The translations under genes and the position numbers were made by a program. This document shows positions 1 to 10,893 of a DNA stretch of 64,000 bases, piece by piece; within the stretch, counting starts at the first letter, position 1; the number at the start of each line of letters is the position of its first letter. The stretch comes from Amia ocellicauda (taxonomy: Eukaryota > Chordata > Actinopteri > Amiiformes > Amiidae), in the NCBI RefSeq assembly GCF_036373705.1, contig NW_027102722.1:62001-126000 (forward strand), given 5' to 3'. The notes beneath the pieces were generated by a model. The model ran no database searches. It saw nothing but the letters and a program-made list of their open reading frames with translations, and was not told where the DNA came from.

Positions 1-1019
1 ACTGTGCACTGTTCCTTATAGTCTGTCAGATCAATAGGTGATTGGTTCTTGAGTTCTTGAGATTGGATTTCGGTTTCAGCCCCCAGTGTCCTAATGGAGG
101 GGGGCTTGATTTATGACTGATGTCAATCCATGCCATCTTTTGGAAATGCCGGTTGGCCCGGGTTCGTAGCTCTATGTCGGGATTTCGGCTCTCGTCCACT
201 TCAAAGAGTTTTTATCACCTACAGGCCCCTTTCTCCAGACATCTCATAGCAGGATTCAACCTATTTGGCCTCTTCTCGGTGCCATCCTCCCCAAAACTGT
301 CACTTTGATGCAAACCAGTTCCAAGCTGATGAGCAAAGGAAATCTGATAACTTTGGGGGTGGAGAGGTCTTCTTTAGATCAGTGCTTCAGCTCAGAGCCC
401 GAATGCTCTTATCAAAATAAACCCAACATAACGCTACACAGTGGAACTGCAAGGCAATTGATTAAAGGGACATGTGGTGAATTCCTTTTTATCTTTATAC
501 TGTTGTTGGATGTCTCCTGTTCCTCTAAGTCTCATTTGGCCTTGGTTTTCCCCCTCTGTGTTGAATAATCGGGCTCTAAATAGCCCCGGCGTTTCTCCTG
601 CAGTTCTTCGTTCTTTCCACTGCTAGCGCTGCCTTTGTGCAGCTTGTTATAGGATATTGTGAACTGAACCTATTTTGCTGTGAATTTATATTTACTGCGA
701 ATAGTTTATTGTGGCTGGTCTTGGTCTGTCTGCACTAAATAAATGATTTGTATCAAGGGATTATTTAGTTTGTCTGTGTACTTTTTTACCTAACCACTAA
801 GGTCCACTCCTTGCACTTCACACATTTGCCCTTTTAATTACTCCCTTACTGACATACTTTAACATGCAATGTGCGTGTGATAATAGTTTTAGCAGCCTGT
901 TGCCATTCAGGTGAGACAATACCTAGTAAATCCTTTTTTTTTTTTTCATGTTGGTGCGCCGCGAAGGTTTTTGGTCTCAGCAAAGTGTGCCGTGGCATTA
1001 CAACGCTTGGGAACCACTG
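1..1019 (+). mobile_element. hAT element, right part (cut by window edge)
   Basis: Right 1019 bp of the array's hAT, ending at the CTTGGGAACCACTG terminus and followed by GCTTGGCT. The window begins exactly one base after the GA tract of this copy. Confidence 0.88.
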
Positions 1020-1526
1020 GCTTGGCTTGTTGGGCATCCAGGTATGCACTGAGATTACGATCGGCACGATGATTGTCGTTCTCAGGAGAATTGTGTTTCT
1101 TTGCTGATCACGTTCTCTGTCGCTTTTTACACAGTTCTTACAAGTGGCACATTGGGGATGAAGAGCAGAGCATGCTGACACGCATAGCTGTGGACTTCTG
1201 CATGGCATGGGGCCACAGGTCATTCCAAGTATTTCAAGACGCCTGCAAATGTGTGGACACGTTGTGTTGGCCCAACCCTCACAGATTGTGCCAAGTCAAG
1301 TAGAGATGCATGTTGTGCTGTTCTAAAGTGACACGTCGTCAACAGCAAAAACATCTCTCAGAGTTCCTGGCTTGACTTGCCTCTGGAAGACAACACTTGC
1401 CCAGGCTGGATATTTGCCGAAAGAAGCAAAGAGGACTAGACACCTTGCCTAGACGCAACTGCATATTTCATTGTCACCTGGAAGGCCATCCAGGCTTTTC
1501 ACCATCATGGCCCTCGGTCAACAAGG

Positions 1527-1580
1527 CGCCCGAACAGGGACTCGAACCCTGGACCCTCAGATTAAAAGTCTGATGCTCTA
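1527..1580 (-). pseudogene. Truncated tRNA-Lys (3' 54 nt only)
   Basis: Contains tRNA positions 20-73 (GAGC of the D stem, anticodon arm with TTT, T arm, 3' acceptor strand). It then jumps straight into the hAT interior at ACACACAAATCG. The 5' acceptor strand, the D-stem 5' strand and the A box are gone, so it cannot fold into a tRNA. The B box remains. The tRNA-Tyr that would lie upstream is deleted with it. Confidence 0.93.
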
Positions 1581-2683
1581 ACACACAAATCGTTAAACAA
1601 AAAAGGTTATAAACACATTAACTACAATACCGGTTAGTAAGACGAAGGTGAGTCTCTCGTTAGTATTGTTAGTCAGACATTAAATAACTACGCAGGTTAG
1701 TATTTATGTCAGGTAACTTCTCGTTATATATATATCAGTCTCATTTACGTTTAGGTGCCGAGAAAGATCCTATCGTTACTTGTTACCACAATTTCCCTTA
1801 ACTGATTATTATTCAATGATCATGGATAGGCAGGGACACCAATTATCTAACGTCTATTGACTTGTGTCAATTTCAGACTAAACAGTTAAACAGGAATGAG
1901 AAGATATTTCTCGGGGTTGACAGATTTTATTTCTAAAATTATCAACAAAACAGTTTAATGCAACACACATTTATATTTAAGAAAACTAAATGATATTACA
2001 CATTCTAGAGTTATGAATCACAGAATAACATTTCTAATTGATTTCTCAAATGTCATGAATCATGAACTCCAAACTGTTAAACTTATCTGAACTTCGTCGC
2101 AGAGAGGCCTCTCTGTCTTCGGGCTCAGATCACAGCACACGGCACATGGTCCGTGTGGTTTGGAACAAAGGCAGTGCGGTTCGGCTTTGTCCAAGAACTT
2201 CCACTCAGTCGATGCAGCTGGAAGTTGGGGTTTCGCGAAATTAGAGTCTTTTCCAAACAGATTTTCCACTGGTTTGAAGGCTCCAAGGTTGTGCACAAAA
2301 TCTTCTTTGTAAGCAGGGTTCCACCGTAGTTACTTGAAGACAAAGTCTTTGAGGAAAGCAGGGCCCTGTTCGTTCCAAGGGTCAAGTTTCTTAAGACTCA
2401 AATAGCTATTTAAATGACTGAACACTTTCATATACATTCGACTTACTCAATTGTCCAGCTGTAAAACTCCACTGATCAGGTGGGCACAGGCGGGCATGCG
2501 CAGTCTGTAAAGTTCTTTATTTAATAAAGTCCTTTAAAAGAATTCTTCGTACGGCTCAATCTCCTTCTCCCAGTTTAACTCTTCTGTTGCCGGCAAAGAC
2601 TTGGTTGGTTTCTGGTTCCGGTTCGGGCAACAGAGCTACTGGTTGAACTGTGGCAGCGAGTTACTGGTTCAGGTGAGAGAGAA

Positions 2684-2730
<47 letters not shown>

Positions 2731-3745
2731 GCACTGTTCCTTATAGTCTGTCAGATCAATAGGTGATTGGTTCTTGAGTTCTTGAGATTGGATTTCGGTT
2801 TCAGCCCCCAGTGTCCTAATGGAGGGGGGCTTGATTTATGACTGATGTCAATCCATGCCATCTTTTGGAAATGCCGGTTGGCCCGGGTTCGTAGCTCTAT
2901 GTCGGGATTTCGGCTCTCGTCCACTTCAAAGAGTTTTTATCACCTACAGGCCCCTTTCTCCAGACATCTCATAGCAGGATTCAACCTATTTGGCCTCTTC
3001 TCGGTGCCATCCTCCCCAAAACTGTCACTTTGATGCAAACCAGTTCCAAGCTGATGAGCAAAGGAAATCTGATAACTTTGGGGGTGGAGAGGTCTTCTTT
3101 AGATCAGTGCTTCAGCTCAGAGCCCAAATGCTCTTATCAAAATACACCCAACATAATGCTACACAGTGGAACTGCAAGGCAATTGATTAAAGGGACATGT
3201 GGTGAATTCCTTTTTATCTTTATACTGTTGTTGGATGTCTCCTGTTCCTCTAAGTCTCATTTGGCCTTGGTTTTCCCCCTCTGTGTTGAATAATCGGGCT
3301 CTAAATAGCCCCGGCGTTTCTCCTGCAGTTCTTCGTTCTTTCCACTGCTAGCGCTGCCTTTGTGCAGCTTGTTATAGGATATTGTGAACTGAACCTATTT
3401 TGCTGTGAATTTATATTTACTGCGAATAGTTTATTGTGGCTGGTCTTGGTCTGTCTGCACTAAATAAATGATATGTATCAAGGGATTATTTAGTTTGTCT
3501 GTGTACTTTTTTACTTAACCACTAAGGGCCACTCCTTGCACTTCACACATTTGCCCTTTTAATTACTCCCTTACTGACATACTTTAACATGCAATGTGCG
3601 TGTGATAATAGCTTTAGCAGCCTGTTGCCATTCAGGTGAGACAATACCTAGTAAATCCTTTTTTTTTTTTTTCATGTTGGTGCGCCGCGAAGGTTTTTGG
3701 TCTCAGCAAAGTGTGCAGTGGCATTACAACGCTTGGGAACCACTG
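1581..3745 (+). mobile_element. hAT element, left-truncated (short-unit form)
   Basis: Lacks the left terminus and about 520 bp of the left arm, beginning at ACACACAAATCG fused to the tRNA-Lys fragment. The right terminus and right TSD copy are intact. With only one end it cannot be excised as a unit. Confidence 0.88.
2675..2725. repeat. GA microsatellite inside each hAT copy (representative)
   Basis: A purine tract of GA repeats interrupted by AAA or ATA, starting after GGTTCAGGT and ending at ACTGTGCACTG. Measured lengths run from about 29 bp (9029-9057) through 39 bp (6316-6354) to 51 bp (2675-2725, 12977-13027, 24746-24796, 28407-28457). The short tract goes with the AATATAG short-unit subfamily. 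Confidence 0.9.
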
Positions 3746-4232
3746 GCTTGGCTTGTTGGGCATCCAGGTATGCACTGAGATTACGATCGGCACGATGATT
3801 GTCGTTCTCAGGAGAATTGTGTTTCTTTGCTGATCACGTTCTCTGTCGCTTTTTATACAGTTCTTACAAGTAGCACATTGGGGATGAGGAGCAGAGCATG
3901 CTGACACGCATAGCTGTGGACTTCTGCATGGCATGGGGCCACAGGTCATTCCAAGTATTTCAAGACGCCTGCAAATGTGTGGACACGTTGTGTTGGCCCA
4001 ACCCTCACAGATTGTGCCAAATCAAGTAGAGATGCATGTTGTGCTGTTCTAAAGTGACACGTCGTCAACGGCAAAAACATCTCTCAGAGTTCCTGGCTTG
4101 ACTTGCCCAGGCTGGATATTTGCCGAAAGAAGCAAAGAGGACTAGACACCTTGCATAGACGCAACTGCATATTTCATTGTCACCTGGAAGGCCATCCAAG
4201 CTTTTCACCATCATGGCCCTCGGTCAACAAGG

Positions 4233-4305
4233 CGCCCGAACAGGGACTCGAACCCTGGACCCTCAGATTAAAAGTCTGATGCTCTACCGGCTGAGCTACC
4301 CGGGC
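4233..4305 (-). tRNA. tRNA-Lys (anticodon TTT)
   Basis: On the minus strand the 73-nt sequence folds as a complete cloverleaf. The acceptor is GCCCGGG with TTCGGGC (last two pairs G-U), the D stem GCTC/GAGC, the anticodon stem TCAGA/TCTGA around CTTTTAA, and the T arm CAGGG-TTCGAGT-CCCTG with discriminator G. Anticodon TTT is in the loop, so it decodes AAA/AAG lysine codons. It is very close to vertebrate tRNA-Lys(TTT). A box and B box (GGTTCGAGTCC) are intact, so RNA polymerase III transcription is plausible. tRNA-Tyr lies upstream on the same strand. No run of four T lies close downstream; the first is about 155 nt away. Confidence 0.97.
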
Positions 4306-4511
4306 TTCAGTGAAGTGCTTCACAATGTGTTGGCTTCATGATTGTTCCAGACCGCTTTCTGGCCGGTTTAGAAAACTGGGCTCAGGGTGAAAAGGGTCAC
4401 ATGCATATGAGATGTTTGGGCAATGCGAGTTCTACACAGCAAATCCGAATTTCCGGTGTTTTCTCCTTGTCCTCATGCAATTCCAATGGCTTGACATTTG
4501 GGAGCTCGTCC

Positions 4512-4515
4512 AAAA
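4512..4515 (-). terminator. Candidate Pol III terminator of tRNA-Tyr
   Basis: A TTTT on the minus strand, about 26 nt downstream of the tRNA-Tyr 3' end. The same four-T run follows every tRNA-Tyr copy in the array. Four T is the minimal vertebrate signal; efficiency is unknown. Confidence 0.5.
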
Positions 4516-4540
4516 CCGATGTCAAGCCATAATCACGCCT

Positions 4541-4629
4541 TCCTTCGAGCCGGAATTGAACCAGCGACCTAAGGATGCCCGCTGTCTGAAACCTACAGTC
4601 CTCCGCTCTACCAACTGAGCTATCGAAGG
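4541..4629 (-). tRNA. tRNA-Tyr (anticodon GTA) with 16-nt intron
   Basis: The minus-strand sequence begins CCTTCGATAGCTC and ends CCGGCTCGAAGG plus discriminator A, a perfect seven-pair acceptor stem. The anticodon loop CTGTAG is interrupted after position 37 by a 16-nt intron at 4577-4592, then resumes with ATCCTT. This is the canonical position of eukaryotic tRNA introns, removed by the tRNA splicing endonuclease; tyrosine tRNA genes usually carry one. A and B boxes are intact. A TTTT on the transcribed strand (AAAA at 4512-4515) lies about 26 nt past the 3' end and can act as a polymerase III terminator. Confidence 0.97.
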
Positions 4630-4699
4630 GAAGCTTCTCACCGTCTTCCCCTGGCAGTCTCAGTGGCCGTGCAAAGCCAAGAAGCACCGTGGCTTGGCT

Positions 4700-6315
4700 C
4701 AGTGGTTTTCAACCCGTGTGCCGTGAGGACTACCCAATTGTGTCGTGAGATTTTTATCCCCTGAAAAATATTATGTCATTTTGTTTGGTCAACTTCATAA
4801 ATCTTGTATCAAATCAAACTTATTCAAATGTGTGAAAATATTACATTTATACATCACCTGTAGAAAGCGTTTCATAACTGAAATGTTGTGTTTGCCGGAC
4901 TGAACGCACACCTACACTGAGTTGCAGTGCTATCAGTTGTATCGTAAGGTACACTTATAAATTTCAATTTAAGAAGTGAATTTATAGTATCACCTTATCA
5001 CGAATCCTGGAATCTTGTAGAACTCAATTTCTGTAATAATTGGACACAGACACCAATTCCAAAGATATAAATTGTTAAATTTATTCAAAAACAAAGACTA
5101 AATGTAGCACTACACTAATTATACAAAAGGGAAAAGCTAATTAAAATTCAACTCTAGATCAACAAATCAAAGACAAATCACTTCCGTGACCAAATCAAAG
5201 ACCATGGGATCGCATATGATAACACACAAATCGTTAAACAAAAAAGGTTATAAACACATTAACTACAATACCGGTTAGTAAGACGAAGGTGAGTCTCTCG
5301 TTAGTATTGTTAGTCAGACATTAAATAACTACGCAGGTTAGTATTTATGTCAGGTAACTTCTCGTTATATATATATCAGTCTCATTTACGTTTAGGTGCC
5401 GAGAAAGATCCTATCGTTACTTGTTACCACAATTTCCCTTAACTGATTATTATTCAATGATCAAGGATAGGCAGGGCCACCAATAATCTAACGTCTATTG
5501 ACTTGTGTCAATTTCAGACTAAACAGTTAAACAGGAATGAGAAGATATTTCTCGGGGTTGACAGATTTTATTTCTAAAATTATCAACAAAACAGTTTAAT
5601 GCAACACACATTTATATTTAAGAAAACTAAATGATATTACACATTCTAGAGTTTTGAATCACAGAATAACATTTCTAATTGATTTCTCAAATGTCATGAA
5701 TCATGAACTCCAAACTGTTAAACTTATCTGAACTTCGTCGCAGAGAGGCCTCTCTGTCTTCGGGCTCAGATCACAGCACACGGCACATGGTCCGTGTGGT
5801 TTGGAACAAAGGCAGTGCGGTTCGGCTTTGTCCAAGAACTTCCACTCAGTCGATGCACCTGGAAATTGGGGTTTCGCGAAATTAGAGTCTTTTCCAAACA
5901 GATTTTCCACTGGTTTGAAGGCTCCAAGGTTGTGCACAAAATCTTCTTTGTAAGCAGGGTTCCACCGTAGTTACTTGAAGACAAAGTCTTTGAGGAAAGC
6001 AGGGCCCTGTTCGTTCCAAGGGTCAAGTTTCTTAAGACTCAAATAGCTATTTAAATGACTGAACACTTTCATATACATTCGACTTACTCAATTGTCCAGC
6101 TGTAAAACTCCACTGATCAGGTGGGCACAGGCGGGCATGCGCAGTCTGTAAAGTTCTTTATTTAATAAAGTCCTTTAATAGAATTCTTCGTACGGCTCAA
6201 TCTCCTTCTCCCAGTTTAACTCTTCTGTTGCCGGCAAAGACTTGGTTGGTTTCTGGTTCCGGTTCGGGCAACAGAGCTACAGGTTGAGCTGTGGCAGCGA
6301 GTTACTGGTTCAGGT

Positions 6316-6359
<44 letters not shown>

Positions 6360-7374
6360 GCACTGTTCCTTATAGTCTGTCAGATCAATAGGTGATTGGT
6401 TCTTGAGTTCTTGAGATTGGATTTCGGTTTCAGCCCCCAGTGTCTTAATGGAGGGGGGCTTGATTTATGACTGATGTCAATCCATGCCATCTTTTGGAAG
6501 TGCCGGTTGGCCCGGGTTCGTAGCTCTATGTCGGGATTTCGGCTCTCGTCCACTTCAAAGAGTTTTTATCACCTACAGGCCCCTTTCTCCAGACATCTCA
6601 TAGCAGGATTCAACCTATTTGGCCTCTTCTCGGTGCCATCCACCCCAAAACTGTCACTTTGATGCAAACCAGTTCCAAGCTGATGAGCAAAGGAAATCTG
6701 ATAACTTTGGGGGTGGAGAGGTCTTCTTTAGATCAGTGCTTCAGCTCAGAGCCCAAATGCTCTTATCAAAATACACCCAACATAACGCTACACAGTGGAA
6801 CTGCAAGGCAATTGATTAAAGGGACATGTGGTGAATTCCTTTTTATCTTTATACTGTTGTTGGATGTCTCCTGTTCCTCTAAGTCTCATTTGGCCCTGGT
6901 TTTCCCCCTCTGTGTTGAATAATCGGGCTCTAAATAGCCCCGGCGTTTCTCCTGCAGTTCTTCGTTCTTTCCACTGCTAGCGCTGCCTTTGTGCAGCTTG
7001 TTATAGGATATTGTGAACTGAACCTATTTTGCTGTGAATTTATATTTACTGCGAATAGTTTATTGTGGCTGGTCTTGGTCTGTCTGCACTAAATAAATGA
7101 TTTGTATCAAGGGATTATTTAGTTTGTCTGTGTACTTTTTTACCTAACCACTAAGGGCCACTCCTTGCACTTCACACATTTGCCCTTTTAATTACTCCCT
7201 TACTGACATACTTTAACATGCAATGTGCGTGTGATAATAGTTTTAGCAGCCTGTTGCCATTCAGGTGAGACAATACCTAGTAAATCCTTTTTTTTTTTTT
7301 TCATGTTGGTGCGCCGCAAAGGTTTTTGGTCTCAGCAAAGTGTTCCGTGGCATTACAACGCTTGGGAACCACTG
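4700..7374 (+). mobile_element. Non-autonomous hAT element, full length (2675 bp), with 8-bp TSD
   Basis: Left end CAGTGGTTTTCAACCC and right end CTTGGGAACCACTG form imperfect terminal inverted repeats (CAGTGGTT-CAA core) of the hAT superfamily. The flanks are GCTTGGCT at 4692-4699 and GCTTGGCT at 7375-7382, an 8-bp target duplication as hAT transposases make. The interior has no long open frame and no hAT transposase, so it would need a transposase in trans. It holds an AT-rich left third, a GA microsatellite (6316-6354), a more GC-rich right third and a poly-T of about 13 nt. A GTGTGCCGTG motif lies near each end in the same orientation. Confidence 0.9.
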
Positions 7375-7881
7375 GCTTGGCTTGTTGGGCATCCAGGTAT
7401 GCACTGAGATTACGATCGGCACGATGATTGTCGTTCTCAGGAGAATTGTGTTTCTTTGCTGATCACGTTCTCTGTCGCTTTTTACACAGTTCTTACAAGT
7501 GGCACATTGGGGATGAAGAGCAGAGCATGCTGACACGCATAGCTGTGGACTTCTGCATGGCATGGGGCCACAGGTCATTCCAAGTATTTCAAGACGCCTG
7601 CAAATGTGTGGACACGTTGTGTTGGCCCAACCCTCACAGATTGTGCCAAGTCAAGTAGAGATGCATGTTGTGCTGTTCTAAAGTGACACGTCGTCAACGG
7701 CAAAAACATCTCTCAGAGTTCCTGGCTTGACTTGCCTCTGGAAGACAACACTTGCCCAGGCTGGATATTTGCCGAAAGAAGCAAAGAGGACTAGACACCT
7801 TGCCTAGACGCAACTGCATATTTCATTGTCACCTGGAAGGCCATCCAGGCTTTTCACCATCATGGCCCTCGGTCAACAATG

Positions 7882-7935
7882 CGCCCGAACAGGGACTCGA
7901 ACCCTGGACCCTCAGATTAAAAGTCTGATGCTCTA
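7882..7935 (-). pseudogene. Truncated tRNA-Lys (3' 54 nt only)
   Basis: Same deletion junction as 1527. The flank just past the 3' end has a private base (CAATGCGCCC instead of CAAGGCGCCC). Confidence 0.92.
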
Positions 7936-10386
7936 ACACACAAATCGTTAAACAAAAAAGGTTATAAACACATTAACTACAATACCGGTTAGTAAGACGA
8001 AGGTGAGTCTCTCGTTAGTATTGTTAGTCAGACATTAAATAACTACGCAGGTTAGTATTTATGTCAGGTAACTTCTCGTTATATATATATCAGTCTCATT
8101 TACGTTTAGGTGCCGAGAAAGATCCTATCATTACTTGTTACCACAATTTCCCTTAACTGATTATTATTCAATGATCAAGGATAGGCAGGGCCACCAATAA
8201 TCTAACGTCTATTGACTTGTGTCAATTTCAGACTAAACAGTTAAACAGGAATGAGAAGATATTTCTCGGGGTTGACAGATTTTATTTCTAAAATTATCAA
8301 CAAAACAGTTTAATGCAACACACATTTATATTTAAGAAAACGAAATGATATTACACATTCTAGAGTTTTGAATCACAGAATAACATTTCTAATTGATTTC
8401 TCAAATGTCATGAATCATGAACTCCAAACTGTTAAACTTATCTGAACTTCGTCACAGAGAGGCCTCTCTGTCTTCGGGCTCAGATCACAGCACACGGCAT
8501 ATGGTCCGTGTGGTTTGGAACAAAGGCAGTGCGGTTCGGCTTTGTCCAAGAACTTCCACTCAGTCGATGCACCTGGAAATTGGGGTTTCGCGAAATTAGA
8601 GTCTTTTCCAACAGATTTTCCACTGGTTTGAAGGCTCCAAGGTTGTGCACAAAATCTTCTTTGTAAGCAGGGTTCCACCGTAGTTACTTGAAGACAAAGT
8701 CTTTGAGGAAAGCAGGGCCCTGTTCGTTCCAAGGGTCAAGTTTCTTAAGACTCAAATAGCTATTTAAATGACTGAACACTTTCATATACATTCGACTTAC
8801 TCAATTGTCCAGCTGTAAAACTCCACTGATCAGGTGGGCACAGGCGGGCATGCGCAGTCTGTAAAGTTCTTTCTTTAATATAGTCCTTTAATAGAATTCT
8901 TCGTACGGCTCAATCTACTTCTCCCAGTTTAACTCTTCTGTTGCCGGCAAAGACTTGGTTGGTTTCTGGTTCCGGTTCGGGCAACAGAGCTACAGGTTGA
9001 GCTGTGGCAGCGAGTTACTGGTTCAGGTGAGAGAGAAAGAGAGAGAGAGAGAGAGAGACTGTGCACTGTTTCTTATAGTCTGTCAGATCAATAGGTGATT
9101 GGTTCTTGAGTTCTTGAGATTGGATTTCGGTTTCAGCCCCCAGTGTCCTAATGGAGGGGGGCTTGATTTATGACTGATGTCAATCCATGCCATCATTTGG
9201 AAATGCCGGTTGGCCCGGGTTCGTAGCTCTATGTCGGGATTTCGGCTCTCGACCACTTCAAAGAGTTTTTATCACCTACAGGCCCCTTTCTCCAGACATC
9301 TCATAGCAGGATTCAACCTATTTGGCCTCTTCTCGGTGCCATCCTCCCCAAAACTGTCACTTTGATGCAAACCAGTTCCAAGCTGATGAGCAAAGGAAAT
9401 CTGATAACTTTGGGGGTGGAGAGGTCTTCTTTAGATCAGTGCTTCAGCTCAGAGCCCAAATGCTCTTATCAAAATACACCCAACATAACGCTACACAGTG
9501 GAACTGCAAGGCAATTGATTAAAGGGACATGTGGTGAATTCCTTTTCATCTTTATACTGTTGTTGGATGTCTCCTGTTCCTCTAAGTCTCATTTGGCTTT
9601 GGTTTCCCCCCTCTGTGTTGAATAATCGGGCTCTAAATAGCCCCGGCGTTTCTTCTGCAGTTCTTCGTTCTTTCCACTGCTAGCGCTGCCTTTGTGAAGG
9701 CAGATGGTGCTTGTGAGAAGTCAACAGCATGTCCACCGAAAAGGGTGTCTGACTCCTGGTTTTGGATCCGGAAGGGTTGATAACAGACCGAAATGGTTAC
9801 AATATGATACTGCTTAGATTAACTGTGGATATGTATTGTGATCGTGCTCGGCTCAGGTGTGCGTTCAGTCTGCACACAAAACATTTCGGTCGCGAAACGT
9901 CTAATCAAATCGAATAAAATGGCGGGGATAGCATGTTTGATCCGTGTGCTATTGTTTTTCAACAATTGTAATGCCCTTTGTAACGTTTAACTACTTCGTT
10001 AAATACAGCTTGTTATAGGATATTGTGAACTGAACCTATTTTGCTGTGAATTTATATTTACTGCGAATAGTTTATTGTGGCTGGTCTTGGTCTGTCTGCA
10101 CTAAATAAATGATTTGTATCAAGGGATTATTTAGTTTGTCTGTGTACTTTTTTACCTAACCACTAAGGGCCACTCCTTGCACTTCACACATTTGCCCTTT
10201 TAATTACTCCCTTACTGACATACTTTAACATGCAATGTGCGTGTGATAATAGTTTTAGCAGCCTGTTGCCATTCAGGTGAGACAATACCTAGTAAATCCT
10301 TTTTTTTTTTTTTCATGTTGGTGCGCCGCGAAGGTTTTTGGTCTCAGCAAAGTGTGCCGTGGCATTACAATGCTTGGGAACCACTG
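7936..10386 (+). mobile_element. hAT element, left-truncated, with 309-bp extra segment
   Basis: Short-unit form as at 1581, but with 309 bp at 9697-10005 found in no other copy. The right terminus is intact. It carries a short GA tract (9029-9057). Confidence 0.88.
9697..10005. repeat. 309-bp segment unique to one hAT copy
   Basis: Interrupts GCCTTTGTG/CAGCTTGTT, which is continuous in all other copies. Positions 9855-9899 resemble, in inverted orientation, the left subterminal region of the array hAT (about 4867-4913): AGGTGTGCGTTCAGTC and a later ACATTTC match closely. It may be a fragment of a related hAT inserted here, or a right-arm segment that other copies lost. No clear target duplication; CCTTTGT occurs at the left edge and again about 25 nt before the right edge. 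Confidence 0.75.
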
Positions 10387-10893
10387 GCTTGGCTTGTTGG
10401 GCATCCAGGTATGCACTGAGATTACGATCGGCACGATGATTGTCGTTCTCAGGAGAATTGTGTTTCTTTGCTGATCATGTTCTCTGTCGCTTTTTACAAA
10501 GTTCTTACAAGTGGCACATTGGGGATGAGGAGCAGAGCATGCTGACACGCATAGCTGTGGACTTCTGCATGGCATGGGGCCACAGGTCATTCCAAGTATT
10601 TCAAGACGCCTGCAAATGTGTGGACACGTTGTGTTGGCCCAACCCTCACAGATTGTGCCAAGTCAAGTAGAGATGCATGTTGTGCTGTTCTAAAGTGACA
10701 CGTCGTCAACGGCAAAAACATCTCTCAGAGTTCCTGGCTTGACTTGCCTCTGGAAGACAACACTTGCCCAGGCTGGATATTTGCAGAAAGAAGCAAAGAG
10801 GACTAGACACCTTGCCTAGACACAACTGCATATTTCATTGTCACCTGGAAGGCCATCCAGGCTTTTCACCATCATGGCCCTCGGTCAACAAGG

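Larger units (their letters stand above)
3746..4699 (-). other. Host tRNA-locus segment between hAT copies (representative long copy)
   Basis: Non-transposon part of the unit, about 946-974 bp in long units and 561 bp in short ones. It starts with about 480 bp without recognisable genes, then tRNA-Lys, a spacer of about 235 bp, tRNA-Tyr and about 60 bp to the hAT. Other copies: 1020-1580, 7375-7935, 10387-11360, 14048-14608, 16754-17314, 19460-20020, 22184-23129, 25817-26790, 29478-30451, 33127-33687, 35833-36393, 38557-39502, 42190-43163, 45851-46824, 49500-50060, 52207-52605, 55287-56260 and 58684-59657. This copy lacks about 20 bp before tRNA-Lys, between two TTGCC repeats. The copies at 22184 and 38557 share 19-bp and 9-bp deletions. 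Confidence 0.85.

Noticed and set aside
1060-1115. C/D-box snoRNA (GATGA ... CTGA) or SECIS-like element
   Set aside because: The C box is incomplete, no terminal stem is visible, and the required SECIS non-canonical pairs with an apical AA are not in place.
846-1303. Open frames of 76-125 aa in the host segment, repeated in most units, as genes
   Set aside because: They recur only because units are near-identical, overlap on both strands, are broken in several units, and cross the hAT terminus. No domain or coding signature.
1525-1545. GGCGCCCGAACAGGGAC as a retroviral lysine-tRNA primer binding site
   Set aside because: The match extends far past 18 nt through the anticodon arm and, in long units, the whole tRNA. 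It is the tRNA-Lys gene itself read on the other strand.
2060-2385. Minus-strand frames of 78-86 aa inside the hAT (and 60-118 aa plus-strand frames at 2845-3293) as transposon genes
   Set aside because: Too short, mutually overlapping, no hAT transposase or BED finger residues. The element is best read as non-autonomous.
2815-3480. A solo LTR inside the hAT (purine-rich GGAGGGGGG, TATA-like CTCTAAATAG, AATAAA downstream)
   Set aside because: No matching TG...CA ends or short target duplication could be found. The motifs are common by chance in this AT-rich sequence.
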